NCBI RefSeq assembly: GCF_019904235.1
Contig: NZ_CP063202.1
Span: 496,001 to 560,000 of the forward strand
Length of the DNA: 64,000 bases
Direction: 5' to 3'
DNA from: Erythrobacter sp. SCSIO 43205
GTDB lineage: Bacteria > Pseudomonadota > Alphaproteobacteria > Sphingomonadales > Sphingomonadaceae
Below are positions 55,879-64,000 of this stretch, in pieces (position 1 is the stretch's first letter; each line of letters begins with the position of its first letter). The position numbers and the translations under genes are program-made. A model generated the notes under the pieces. It was not told the origin of the DNA and ran no database searches. It saw nothing but the letters and a program-made list of their open reading frames with translations.

Positions 55879-56583
55879 ATGGCCATGATGTTTGTCGTGA
55901 TTGCAGTAGTCAGCGGGGCGCTGATTATCGGGGCTTTGTGGGGTGCCTATGGGCATTTGGGCAAGCAGCTTGAGGGCTTCCTTGTCGCTATTGCCGGCGG
56001 TGCGCTGCTGCTCTCGGTAACGACAGAGCTGATCCAGCCCGCTATCGAACAAAGCTCTGTGTTACACGCCATGGCAGGTGTTGGCGCGGGCGCATTGGTG
56101 TTCGTGTTTGTCGATCGTCTGATCGCCAACAAGATGGGCGAGGATTCAGGCGGAGGATTGCTTGCTGCGATCACGCTTGACGGTATTCCTGAAAACCTTG
56201 CCCTTGGCGTCGCCTTGATTGCTGCTGGACCGATGGAGGTTGCCGCACTGGCAGGTTCGATCCTTCTGTCCAACTTGCCCGAGGCGGCGGGCGGTGCGCG
56301 CGATATGCGCGACAGCGGGTGGAGCAAGGCGCGCATTGTTGCAATATGGGCGGTAACAGCCGCTATCCTGTCGCTAGCGGCGATTGCTGGTAATATGCTG
56401 CTCGATACCGTTAGTGAGAGCACGCTTGCAATTATACGATCCTTTGCTGCCGGGGCAGTGGTGGCGAGCCTTGCGACCGAAGTCTTCCCCAAAGCCTATG
56501 ACGAGGATTGCCAATGGGCCGGGATTGCGACCGCCATTGGCGTGATCCTCGCCTTTACGCTCGGTTCGCTTGGCGCAGGTTAG
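55879..56583 (+). CDS. ZIP-family divalent metal transporter
   Basis: Started at ATG 55879 (234 residues); an earlier ATG at 55843 would add 12 charged residues. About eight helices. The fourth-helix motif LDGIPENLALGVALI matches HxxPE-type metal sites of ZIP proteins, with Asp in place of the usual His. SNLPEAAGGARDM lies in the fifth. It likely moves zinc or another divalent metal inward. Divergent from gyrB. Confidence 0.85.
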   Translation: MAMMFVVIAVVSGALIIGALWGAYGHLGKQLEGFLVAIAGGALLLSVTTELIQPAIEQSSVLHAMAGVGAGALVFVFVDRLIANKMGEDSGGGLLAAITLDGIPENLALGVALIAAGPMEVAALAGSILLSNLPEAAGGARDMRDSGWSKARIVAIWAVTAAILSLAAIAGNMLLDTVSESTLAIIRSFAAGAVVASLATEVFPKAYDEDCQWAGIATAIGVILAFTLGSLGAG

Positions 56584-56586
56584 GCT

Positions 56587-57579
56587 TTAGCGAGGCTTTG
56601 CAAAGGCGAGGCGGAACGCCACTTTCCCGCGCCACACCTGTTGGTGCAGCGTTCCGGCAAGCGCTTGGCGGGCAGCTCCATCGAACTGGCTTTCATAACA
56701 ATTGACCGCTGCCATTGCGGCATCAAGGTCAAAGGGCTCATAGGCGATCCGATCGGTGATGAGCGATGGATGCGTGCGCGCCCAGCCTTCAAAGCCGGGA
56801 GGTGCATCGCTGTCATCCTCTCCGCCCTCGCTGAGGGGAAAGGCAGCGTAGAGCAGGTCAGGCCGATCTGGCCCCATGGCTTGCACAATCTGTGTGACCG
56901 CGCTTGATGTGATGCGGTGGTCAGCGTGGCCATAACCGCCATCAGGCCCCCAGGTCATAATGACGCTTGGGTCGTGCAGCGCGATAAGCCCGGCAATCCT
57001 CTCGCCCATATCGCGCATCGCCGTTTGCGTATTGCGCGCTTGCGTCGCCAGCGTACCATCGCCCAAACGCCAGTAAATCGGCTCTTCCAGTCCCAGCGCA
57101 AAGGCTGAGCAGCGCGCTTCGTCTTCGCGCAAATCGGCAAGCGCATCGCCTGGCTCAAGCCCGCTTACGCCAGGCCCCTGATCCCCGCTGGTTGCAAAAA
57201 CGAGCGTCACCTCGCCCCCTTCGCGCGCAATGCGGGCGAGCGCAGGGGCGAATACGAGTTCGTCATCAGGGTGCGCGACAATTGCAAGCACGGAAGGTGC
57301 GCCGGTGCCCGCTCGCGGTTGACCGCGCGTTGATTGGTCGGCGGGCTGTTCGGTTGGCTGCCCGGTTGGCTGTTCATCTTGCGCTTCGCTCGGCGGCGCC
57401 TCACCGGGCATAAGCCGGGTTACAACCTGTCCGTCGTCAAGCGTCTCTTCCTTGCCGATAATCGAAGGCTTGGCGATGTCTTGTGCTGATAATGCGCTTG
57501 ATGAGGCGAGCACTAAGGCTGCGCTGGCGCAGGCGAGTACGCATTTGATCGGTTTCCTCAACTCATCACCTCGCAGCAT
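56587..57579 (-). CDS. PIG-L/LmbE family deacetylase, exported
   Basis: 330 residues from ATG 57579; a TTG at 57561 preceded by GAGG is an alternative. A signal peptide (KCVLACASAALVLASSSALSA) is clear. The zinc-binding motif is VAHPDDELVFAP and the second metal His is in GGYGHADHRITS. Such enzymes remove N-acetyl groups from sugars or related substrates. A Gln/Pro/Ser-rich linker follows the signal. A longer frame upstream overlaps the divergent CoA ligase and is rejected. Confidence 0.87.
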   Translation of the reverse strand: MLRGDELRKPIKCVLACASAALVLASSSALSAQDIAKPSIIGKEETLDDGQVVTRLMPGEAPPSEAQDEQPTGQPTEQPADQSTRGQPRAGTGAPSVLAIVAHPDDELVFAPALARIAREGGEVTLVFATSGDQGPGVSGLEPGDALADLREDEARCSAFALGLEEPIYWRLGDGTLATQARNTQTAMRDMGERIAGLIALHDPSVIMTWGPDGGYGHADHRITSSAVTQIVQAMGPDRPDLLYAAFPLSEGGEDDSDAPPGFEGWARTHPSLITDRIAYEPFDLDAAMAAVNCYESQFDGAARQALAGTLHQQVWRGKVAFRLAFAKPR

Positions 57580-57697
57580 TGCTATTACTCCTTGCGCCGC
57601 CAATCTGCGGCAAAGGGGTAAAGAATTCCGCACCATCTCCCCGTAAAATCTGCAAAACACTTGCGAAGGCGCGTTCATCAACGCATTCATTCGTGCC

Positions 57698-59263
57698 ATG
57701 AATGACAACACAATCAGCGCCGTTATGGGAGAGCGCCTCGCACAGAGCTTCGGCTCTTTTCCGCAAATCTTGCAGATGTGGTCGCAGGCACAGCCTGATG
57801 CGATCGCGATTGTCGATGACACACGTGATGTCGCCTGGGCCGAGCTTATCGGAGAGGTCGAGCGGCTCGCCGCGCGCCTTGTCGAAACGGGCCTTGAGCG
57901 GGGTCAATCGGTTGCGATCCTCGGTACAAGCAGCGTCAATTACGCCCTCGTTTTCCTGGCGGCCATACGTGCAGGCGGGGTTGCAGCGCCGCTGACCACA
58001 AGCGCCTCGCCGCAGCAGCTTGCCGGGATGGCCAAGGATTCGGGCGCGCGCCACCTCTTCATTGACGCAGCAAAGGCCAGTGAACTTGGCCCCGATTTCA
58101 TGGCGGAGATGATCCGCGTGCCCTTGGAGGAGATCGGCACATGGATGGCGGCTCCCGGCACTCGCGCGCCCGATTTTGTGCCTGAGCCAAGCGATGCATT
58201 CAATATCATTTATTCCAGCGGCACCACTGGCATTCCCAAGGGAATTGTCCATTCGCACAAAATGCGCTGGCTGCAATTTGCATCGACCGCCGTCTCCTAT
58301 CTCGAAGCCGGTTTTGCGGTGCGCAGCCTTGCCTCAACGCCGCTTTATTCGAACACCACAATGGTCGGCTTTTTGCCTGTCCTTCTCGCGGGCGGCACCG
58401 TTCGGGTGATGGGCAAATTTGATTGCGCGCGCTGGCTGGGACACGCATCAAAAGACCGCACGACGATCACCATGCTGGTGCCCGTCCAGTATCAACGCCT
58501 GATGGATTTTGACGGCTTTGACGATTTCGATTTGAGCTCGCTCACTCTCAAATACTGCACTTCAGCGCCTTTTTCCGCTGAGCTTAAGCGCGAGGTTTTG
58601 GCGCGGATGCCGGGCGGGTTGGTCGAGATATATTCGATGACTGAAGGGGGCGTTGTGTGCCTTTTGCAAGCGCACGAATTTCCCGACAAACTCCACACCG
58701 TCGGCAGGCCTGCTCCGGGGAGCGAATTGAAGGTGCTCGACGATGACGACAACGAAGTGGCACCGGGCACTCCGGGCAATCTGATTGGTCGATCAGCCAC
58801 TATGATGAGCGGCTATAAAAACCAGCCCGACAAAACGTCCGAGGCGCAATATGTCGATGAAAATGGCGATGTCTGGATGCGCATGGGCGACATAGCCCGC
58901 GTCGATGAAGATGGCTTCGTCGAGCTTGTCGGGCGGTCTAAAGACATGATTATTTCAGGCGGCTTCAACATCTATCCCATCGACCTTGAAAACGAGCTTT
59001 TGAAAGAAGGCGACGTTGTTGAGGCGGCTGTCATCGGTGTGCCATCAAAGGCATGGGGAGAAACGCCGGTGGGTTTCGTGGTGCTGGGTGAAAGCGCGCG
59101 TGTGACCAGCGACATTCTGGCAAGCGTGAACGCGCGCCTAGGCAAAACGCAGCGCCTCTCTCAACTTTTCGCAATTGAGGAAATGCCGCGCAGCCACATC
59201 GGCAAGCTTCTGAAAACCGAGCTTCGCGATGAGGCGGCGGCCCGCATGAGCGATAACGCATGA
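57698..59263 (+). CDS. AMP-dependent CoA ligase
   Basis: 521 residues. The ATP site is IIYSSGTTGIPKGIVHSHKMRW, with EIYSMTEGG, WMRMGDIARVDEDGFVELVGRSKDMIISGG and the catalytic Lys in SHIGKLLKTEL. It activates a carboxylic acid as acyl-CoA; substrate unknown. Distinct from the other ligase at 37641. Its stop is followed by a strong hairpin. Confidence 0.9.
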   Translation: MNDNTISAVMGERLAQSFGSFPQILQMWSQAQPDAIAIVDDTRDVAWAELIGEVERLAARLVETGLERGQSVAILGTSSVNYALVFLAAIRAGGVAAPLTTSASPQQLAGMAKDSGARHLFIDAAKASELGPDFMAEMIRVPLEEIGTWMAAPGTRAPDFVPEPSDAFNIIYSSGTTGIPKGIVHSHKMRWLQFASTAVSYLEAGFAVRSLASTPLYSNTTMVGFLPVLLAGGTVRVMGKFDCARWLGHASKDRTTITMLVPVQYQRLMDFDGFDDFDLSSLTLKYCTSAPFSAELKREVLARMPGGLVEIYSMTEGGVVCLLQAHEFPDKLHTVGRPAPGSELKVLDDDDNEVAPGTPGNLIGRSATMMSGYKNQPDKTSEAQYVDENGDVWMRMGDIARVDEDGFVELVGRSKDMIISGGFNIYPIDLENELLKEGDVVEAAVIGVPSKAWGETPVGFVVLGESARVTSDILASVNARLGKTQRLSQLFAIEEMPRSHIGKLLKTELRDEAAARMSDNA

Positions 59264-59298
59264 GCGATACCGCTTGAGCGCCTTGACCGAAAAGGTTT

Positions 59299-59347
59299 GA
59301 GACGCGGCCACCATTGGGAGAGGGAGAGAGAGTGGTGGCCGCGTCTC
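59299..59347. terminator. 15-bp perfect hairpin after the CoA ligase
   Basis: GAGACGCGGCCACCA at 59299-59313 pairs perfectly with 59333-59347 around a 19-base purine-rich loop. It lies 35 bases after the CoA ligase stop. There is no T run, so a factor-dependent terminator or RNA stability element is as likely as an intrinsic terminator. Confidence 0.6.
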
Positions 59348-59821
59348 GCTCGCTGCTTATCGCAGCAAAGCGCCTTGCACGTCAGCGTCGCGTTTGCAGA
59401 TCCCAGCGCTCACTATTGCAGCACCACACAAACGCTCAACGCCGACTATCAAGACAAACAACCACAGCGAGGGGGCGCTGCTCTAGCGCAAAGCCTTTGG
59501 GGTGGAAGGCCCGGATGCTGGAAGACATCGAGGCTGCCCAAAGGCGCGCTATGATTTGGCTGCTGGCCTTGCGGCAAGCGGTCCGACGACGCGAAAAGTC
59601 GGGGAAAGCTTCAACGTCGCCTGACGCGCGGCCGCCAGTTTGGAGAAGAGAAGAGGCTGGCGGTGACGCGCTGGGGCTCTAATGATGTTCGATGGCGTGA
59701 AACTCAAATGACAAAATGCGCAGATAGATTGCAAAATATGCAACAAAAGATTTCGCGAATTTGCACTCTCACACAGCGCGGTGCTGGACAGTGAGCACGG
59801 CGCTGCATTAACGGCGCTATC
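59348..59821. other. Non-coding stretch upstream of guaA
   Basis: I see no gene I can support in these 474 bases. Short open frames lack conserved sequence and ribosome binding sites. A weaker 7-bp inverted repeat (CCGCCAG / CTGGCGG) lies near 59633-59665. The AT-richer last 100 bases before the guaA ATG are the likely promoter region. An unannotated small RNA cannot be excluded. Confidence 0.5.
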
Positions 59822-61396
59822 ATGCAAGCAGATCATCTTCCAGATTCGATCCTGATTGTCGATTTCGGCAGCCAGGTAACGCAACTAATCGCGCGCCGCG
59901 TGCGCGAAGCGGGTGTCTATTCCGAAATTGCGCCTTTCACCATGGCCGAAGAGGCGTTCAAGCGGCTTAATCCCAAGGGGATTATCCTTTCAGGCTCGCC
60001 CGCGAGCGTCCCTGACGAAGGTAGCCCCCGTTGCCCGCAAAGCTTTTTTGAAGCGGGCGTTCCTATCCTTGGCATCTGCTATGGCCAGCAAGTGATGAGC
60101 CAGCAATTGGGCGGTGAAGTGCGCCCGGGGCATGAAACCGGAGAAGGCGGCGAATTTGGCCGCGCTTATCTCACTGTGACCAAGGATTGCGCCTTGTTCG
60201 ATGGCCTTTGGGCCGAGGGAGAGCGCCATCAGGTCTGGATGAGCCACGGCGACAAGGTCACCCAATTTGCGCCCGGCTTTGAAATCGTTGCAACCTCCGA
60301 CGGCGCGCCTTTCGCGGTGATCGCTGACGAAAAACGCAAGTTCTACGGCACCCAGTTCCACCCCGAAGTCGTCCATACGCCCGACGGAGGCAAGCTGCTG
60401 GCCAATTTCGTGCGCCATGTCTGCGGTCTTGCAGGCGATTGGACCATGGCCGAATTTCGCAAAACCAAGATTGAGGAAATTCGCGAGCAAGTAGGCGATG
60501 GCCGCGTCATTTGCGGTCTGTCGGGCGGGGTCGATTCGGCTGTGGCAGCGGTCCTCATCCACGAGGCAATCGGCGACCAGTTGACCTGCGTTTATGTTGA
60601 TCACGGCCTTATGCGCCTCAATGAAACCGAGCAGGTCGTCACCCTTTTCCGCGACCATTATAATATCCCGCTCGTCGCGGTGGATGCTGAGGAGACATTC
60701 TTGGCTGGCCTCAAAGGCGTCACCGATCCTGAGAAAAAGCGCAAATTTATCGGCGCTGCCTTCATCGATCTGTTCGAAGCAGAGGCCAAAAAAGTCGGCG
60801 GGGCGGATTTCTTGGCACAGGGCACGCTTTACCCCGATGTGATCGAAAGCGTCAGCTTCACCGGCGGGCCATCGGTCACGATCAAGAGCCACCACAATGT
60901 CGGCGGCCTTCCAGAGCGTATGAACATGGAACTGGTCGAGCCTTTGCGCGAACTTTTCAAAGACGAGGTGCGCGATCTGGGCCGCGAGCTTGGTTTGCCA
61001 GAAGCTTTCGTAGGGCGTCATCCGTTCCCCGGCCCCGGCCTTGCGATCCGCATCCCCGGCGAAGTCACCAAGGAACGCTGTGACATCTTGCGCAAAGCCG
61101 ATGCGATTTACCTTGAAGAGATTCGCAACGCCGGGCTTTATGATGCAATCTGGCAGGCCTTTGCTGTGCTGCTCCCGGTCAAAACCGTAGGCGTGATGGG
61201 CGACGGGCGCACCTATGACAGCGTGTGCGGCCTTCGCGCGGTGACCTCAACCGACGGCATGACCGCCGATGTGTACCCCTTCGACGCGGGCTTCCTGACC
61301 CAAGTCGCAACCCGCATCGTGAACGAAGTGCAGGGCATCAACCGCGTGGTCTATGACTACACGTCGAAGCCTCCGGGCACGATTGAGTGGGAATAG
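59822..61396 (+). CDS. guaA: GMP synthase (glutamine-hydrolysing)
   Basis: 524 residues. The N-terminal glutaminase has [20 protein letters not shown] and the nucleophile Cys in LGICYGQQ, with the His-Glu pair in FHPEV. The ATP pyrophosphatase P-loop is [12 protein letters not shown], and the dimerisation domain has [13 protein letters not shown]. It makes GMP from XMP. A long untranslated-looking leader precedes it. Confidence 0.97.
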   Translation: MQADHLPDSILIVDFGSQVTQLIARRVREAGVYSEIAPFTMAEEAFKRLNPKGIILSGSPASVPDEGSPRCPQSFFEAGVPILGICYGQQVMSQQLGGEVRPGHETGEGGEFGRAYLTVTKDCALFDGLWAEGERHQVWMSHGDKVTQFAPGFEIVATSDGAPFAVIADEKRKFYGTQFHPEVVHTPDGGKLLANFVRHVCGLAGDWTMAEFRKTKIEEIREQVGDGRVICGLSGGVDSAVAAVLIHEAIGDQLTCVYVDHGLMRLNETEQVVTLFRDHYNIPLVAVDAEETFLAGLKGVTDPEKKRKFIGAAFIDLFEAEAKKVGGADFLAQGTLYPDVIESVSFTGGPSVTIKSHHNVGGLPERMNMELVEPLRELFKDEVRDLGRELGLPEAFVGRHPFPGPGLAIRIPGEVTKERCDILRKADAIYLEEIRNAGLYDAIWQAFAVLLPVKTVGVMGDGRTYDSVCGLRAVTSTDGMTADVYPFDAGFLTQVATRIVNEVQGINRVVYDYTSKPPGTIEWE

Positions 61397-61467
61397 GTCG
61401 AAACCTTTGCCCAGCATCTTCGTTCTGATAGCAAGACATTAAATCAATTCTTGAACGGATTACGACC

Positions 61468-62076
61468 ATGACAGCCTTGCGTATTGCAGCCGCCTCAACG
61501 CTCCTGACCCTCGCAGCTTGCGGGCAAACCGCGAGCGAACCTGCTCCCGTGATCGAGGGCGCATGGGAGGTCGACAGCGCCGCGTCCGAGCTTTCCTATG
61601 TTTCGATCAAGGCTGGCGAGATCGCTGAAACCAACAGCTTTGAAACGCTTACCGGAACGGTTCAGGGCAATGGCGAAGCGACCGTCGAAATCGACCTCGC
61701 GAGTGTTTCCACCGGCGTTGACATCCGCAACGAGCGGATGCGCGAGATTTTCTTTAACGTGGCCGACAATCCCAAGGCGACAGTCACAGCCAAGATTGAT
61801 CCCGCCGCGTTTGAGGCGCTGGGTGTGGGCGAAAGCCTTGATACTACCCTTGATGGCACGCTCTCACTGGTGGGGGTCGAGGCCCCGTTTCAGGCCGAGG
61901 TGAGCGTCACGCGCGCCGGACCTGACCGCGTGATTGCTGTCACTGACAAACCGGTAATCGTAAACGCGGCCCAGTTCGAACTCGTCGATGAGTTGGCTGA
62001 GCTTCAAGAACTCGCAGGGCTCCCATCCATAACGCCGGTTGTGCCAGTTACCTTCTCGATTGCGTTCCAGCGGTAA
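61468..62076 (+). CDS. YceI-family lipoprotein
   Basis: 202 residues with a lipobox (LAAC). The YceI/lipocalin-like beta-barrel shows WEVDSAASELSYVSIKAG at its start, VDIRNERMREIFFNVADNPKATV and FSIAFQR at its end. Family members bind long isoprenoids or amide lipids in the periplasm. It follows guaA by 71 bases and may have its own promoter. Confidence 0.87.
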   Translation: MTALRIAAASTLLTLAACGQTASEPAPVIEGAWEVDSAASELSYVSIKAGEIAETNSFETLTGTVQGNGEATVEIDLASVSTGVDIRNERMREIFFNVADNPKATVTAKIDPAAFEALGVGESLDTTLDGTLSLVGVEAPFQAEVSVTRAGPDRVIAVTDKPVIVNAAQFELVDELAELQELAGLPSITPVVPVTFSIAFQR

Positions 62077-62167
62077 ACTCGCGGCCTTTTCATTTGAGCC
62101 AGATCAATGCTTTGCGCTCAGCCGCGCGGCAGGGTTCTTTTCACGCTTTTGATGGAAAGGGCCGATC

Positions 62168-62362
62168 ATGTTGAAGATCGCAGCGATCTTGTTTCCGGTA
62201 ATCGCAACCAGCTTGATGGGAGCGGCCGTTGTCGCTGTTCTCACCATGAATATGCAGTCAACTTTCGAGCCGATCCTTTGGGCTGCGCTTGGCGCTCTGG
62301 TCTTATCGGTCCCGATCAGCTGGTTCATCGCCAAACAAATTCCGGGTGCAAAGAATATTTGA
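62168..62362 (+). CDS. Small two-helix membrane protein
   Basis: 64 residues with helices at about 5-27 and 36-55 (FPVIATSLMGAAVVAVLT; LWAALGALVLSVPISWFIA). Similar short proteins are common in alphaproteobacteria. A GGAAAGG site precedes the ATG. Function unknown. Confidence 0.7.
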   Translation: MLKIAAILFPVIATSLMGAAVVAVLTMNMQSTFEPILWAALGALVLSVPISWFIAKQIPGAKNI

Positions 62363-62432
62363 GCCTCGTGCGTAGGGTTTGAGGAATTTGGGCAGCTTGC
62401 CTCATGCCTAGCCAGCCTTCACAAGGCTGTTC

Positions 62433-63128
62433 ATGCAATTCGACCTTGGACCGGATAATCGCACAGACATTTTGCGCCGAAGCCAATCTGCGTTGATCGA
62501 GTGTTTCGGGCGGATCGTTCGGCCCCCGGACAAGCGGCGAAGCCCGGAGTGGGTGCTGGTGCACGGGGTGATTGGTGCGCAGACCAAGACCGCGGCCTCC
62601 AATGCCTCCACCGATGGGCTTTTGGCCGAGTTCGGATCGTGGGAGAGGGTGGCTGAGCGTTCCGAAGATGAGCTTGAAGAGCGCCTTCAGCGCCAGAGCT
62701 TTCCCTCGGTGGCGGCAAAGCGCCTCAAGGCGTGTCTTCAAGCCATTATCGAGGAGCGGGGCAGTGTCAGCCTTGCCGACCTCTCTAACCTGCCTTTAGA
62801 GCAAGCGATGGCGTGGCTGGAAACGCTGCCCGGTGTCGCGCGCAAGAATTCAGCCGGAGTGATGAATGCGAGCACCTTTGACCGCAAGGCCATGGTGATT
62901 GACGGCCACCACCGGCGCATAATGCAGCGTATGGGGCTGGTGCCGCCTAAGGCAGACACGGCAAGAACTTATGACGCGCTCATGCCCATTGTGCCGCCAG
63001 AATGGTCGGCAGCCGATATGGACGAGCACCATTTGCTGTTGAAGAAATTGGGCCAAACCTTCTGCCGCCCGCGCGCGCCCCAGTGCGAAGGATGTCCGGT
63101 GCGCAATGATTGTCGGACGGGCTCTTAA
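62433..63128 (+). CDS. HhH-GPD DNA glycosylase/AP lyase, endonuclease III-like
   Basis: 231 residues. The helix-hairpin-helix holds LPGVARKNSAG with Lys138, and VIDGHHRRI supplies Asp157, the lyase pair of endonuclease III. The Fe-S cluster ligands Cys211-x6-Cys218-x2-Cys221-x5-Cys227 match Nth. The N-terminal part is diverged from E. coli Nth, so lesion preference may differ. A second Nth-like gene starts 547 bases downstream. Confidence 0.88.
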   Translation: MQFDLGPDNRTDILRRSQSALIECFGRIVRPPDKRRSPEWVLVHGVIGAQTKTAASNASTDGLLAEFGSWERVAERSEDELEERLQRQSFPSVAAKRLKACLQAIIEERGSVSLADLSNLPLEQAMAWLETLPGVARKNSAGVMNASTFDRKAMVIDGHHRRIMQRMGLVPPKADTARTYDALMPIVPPEWSAADMDEHHLLLKKLGQTFCRPRAPQCEGCPVRNDCRTGS

Positions 63129-63613
63129 AGTCCCGCCATCATTTGAGCGCTCAAGATTTCAACCCAGTAACCATCGGGGTCCTTGATAAAGGCGATATGC
63201 CGCATCGCGCCGTCTTCGGGGCGCTTTTGATAGGTGACACCTTGCTCGTCAAAATGGGCAATCGCCGCTTCAAAGTCAGGCACATCAAGCGCGATATGGC
63301 CAAAGCCGCGCGGCTCTGAATTGCCGTCGTGATAGACGGCCCCTTCTTCGTCCTCCGTGCCCCAATTGTGAGTCAATTCAAGCACGCCTTGGCGCGAGAA
63401 GACATATTCCATGGCCTCTTTTGCGTCTTCGGGCACTTCGTCTTCGCTTTGCGTAAAGCCAAGGAAATAAAGCGAAAATTCGCCTGCCTCCACATCCACT
63501 TTGCGCAGCAGCGTCATACCCAGAACCCCGCAATAAAATGCAAGGCTAGCATCAGGATCCTTGATCCGCAGCATGGTGTGATTGAGAGTGAAACCGTGAG
63601 GGTTGGCGGACAT
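63125..63613 (-). CDS. gloA: Glyoxalase I (lactoylglutathione lyase)
   Basis: 162 residues. The pattern TLNHTMLRIKDPDASLAFY, GVLELTHNWGTE and FGHIALDVPDFEAA, with YWVEIL at the end, gives the His/Glu metal ligands of glyoxalase I. It detoxifies methylglyoxal with glutathione. Its end overlaps the upstream plus-strand glycosylase by four bases. Confidence 0.92.
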   Translation of the reverse strand: MSANPHGFTLNHTMLRIKDPDASLAFYCGVLGMTLLRKVDVEAGEFSLYFLGFTQSEDEVPEDAKEAMEYVFSRQGVLELTHNWGTEDEEGAVYHDGNSEPRGFGHIALDVPDFEAAIAHFDEQGVTYQKRPEDGAMRHIAFIKDPDGYWVEILSAQMMAGL

Positions 63614-63675
63614 GAATGTGTCTCCTGATGAGCGGGCGTCGAGAACGAAATCGGGCGCGGTGCGTTTCGTTTATC

Positions 63676-64000
63676 ATGTTGTCAGAAAAAGAGGTCGATC
63701 AAGTTTACCGCAGTCTTTCCAAGGCTATGCCGGGGCGCACCAAGAATGCCAAGGGGCCAAAGGGACAGCCTGACGCGTTTCGCTCGTGCATCTCGTGTAT
63801 GCTGTCTGCGCAATCATTGGACCGGAACACGGCGACGGCGACCAGGGCGTTGTTCAAGCTTGCTAAAACACCTGAGGCGATGCTGGCTCTCGATGACGAT
63901 GCGATCCGCGAGGCGATCCGCCCATGCGGGCTTTACAACAACAAGACGAAGAGCATTCGCAAGTTTTGCACCAGCCTTATCGAAGAGCATGGCGGCGTTG
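63676..64000 (+). CDS. Endonuclease III-like DNA glycosylase, 3' end cut by window edge
   Basis: Open from ATG 63676 to the window end (108 codons). CISCMLSAQSLDRNTATATRALF and IRPCGLYNNKTKSIRKFC are helices of the Nth fold. The catalytic Lys, Asp and Fe-S cluster lie beyond the window. It is a second HhH-GPD gene within 1.3 kb. Confidence 0.85.
   Translation, partial: MLSEKEVDQVYRSLSKAMPGRTKNAKGPKGQPDAFRSCISCMLSAQSLDRNTATATRALFKLAKTPEAMLALDDDAIREAIRPCGLYNNKTKSIRKFCTSLIEEHGGV

Noticed and set aside
56587..57822. Longer PIG-L deacetylase starting at 57822
   Set aside because: It would overlap the divergent CoA ligase by 125 bases and places the signal peptide internally; the start at 57579 is better.
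59314..59682. Possible 122-codon gene between the CoA ligase and guaA
   Set aside because: It begins inside the hairpin loop, has no ribosome binding site and no recognisable sequence.

Overview
The window looks like a GC-rich alphaproteobacterial chromosome, most likely from the order Sphingomonadales and plausibly an Erythrobacter relative. The evidence is the run of gene families (LolA, cysteine-free L33, a fused PabB-PabC, lgt followed by a MidA-type methyltransferase, a TonB-dependent receptor, CoA-dependent catabolism) and three copies of a GC-rich palindrome of a kind I associate with sphingomonads. The genus is inference. I see no rRNA or tRNA genes, no CRISPR array, no insertion sequence and no prophage. 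Two genes are cut by the window edges.

Layout. 1-3.1 kb (minus): a truncated family III CoA transferase, an acyl-CoA dehydrogenase and two small lipoproteins. 3.3-9.0 kb: a beta-helix secreted protein, a Sel1 repeat protein, a tightly overlapping GNAT/ribA/xthA operon, and a lipoprotein alkaline phosphatase with a candidate Pho box. 9.2-13.3 kb (minus): LolA-like protein, rpmG, arfB, an RluA-type pseudouridine synthase and pabB-pabC. 13.5-18.6 kb: a HerA-like ATPase and a serine hydrolase, converging on a two-component system. 18.7-25.7 kb: a six-EF-hand protein, a VOC protein, two proline-specific peptidases in divergent orientation, a thioesterase and a diguanylate cyclase. 25.9-32.3 kb: a MobA-like nucleotidyltransferase, an MmgE/PrpD protein, ftsK, a ThiE-like protein, a YggS-type PLP protein and an unknown. 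32.4-39.4 kb (minus): a TonB-dependent receptor, glnD and an acyl-CoA ligase. 39.6-44.8 kb: lgt, a methyltransferase with a long charged coiled-coil extension, and a betaine/choline-type ABC transporter. 44.9-48.7 kb: isovaleryl-CoA dehydrogenase and methylcrotonyl-CoA carboxylase beta subunit (leucine breakdown), with one small membrane gene nested between them and an HNH gene after them. 48.8-57.6 kb: an acyltransferase, a TetR regulator, an M50-like peptidase, an AI-2E family permease, an FkbM methyltransferase, gyrB, a ZIP transporter and a PIG-L deacetylase. 57.7-64 kb: a CoA ligase, 558 non-coding bases with a 15-bp hairpin, guaA, a YceI lipoprotein, a small membrane protein, two HhH-GPD DNA glycosylases (the second cut by the window end) and glyoxalase I.

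Most of the window is core metabolism and maintenance with a clear CoA-ester theme: a CoA transferase, two acyl-CoA dehydrogenases, two CoA ligases, a thioesterase and a carboxyltransferase. The least expected features are the MidA-type methyltransferase fused to about 220 residues of Lys/Ala/Glu-rich helix, the AT-richer genes inside and after the leucine pair, the dispersed palindromes (one of which supplies a ribosome binding site), the CoA transferase resembling mesaconyl-CoA transferase, and GTP cyclohydrolase II carrying a degenerate RibB-like domain. I did not find a convincing multi-gene undescribed system.
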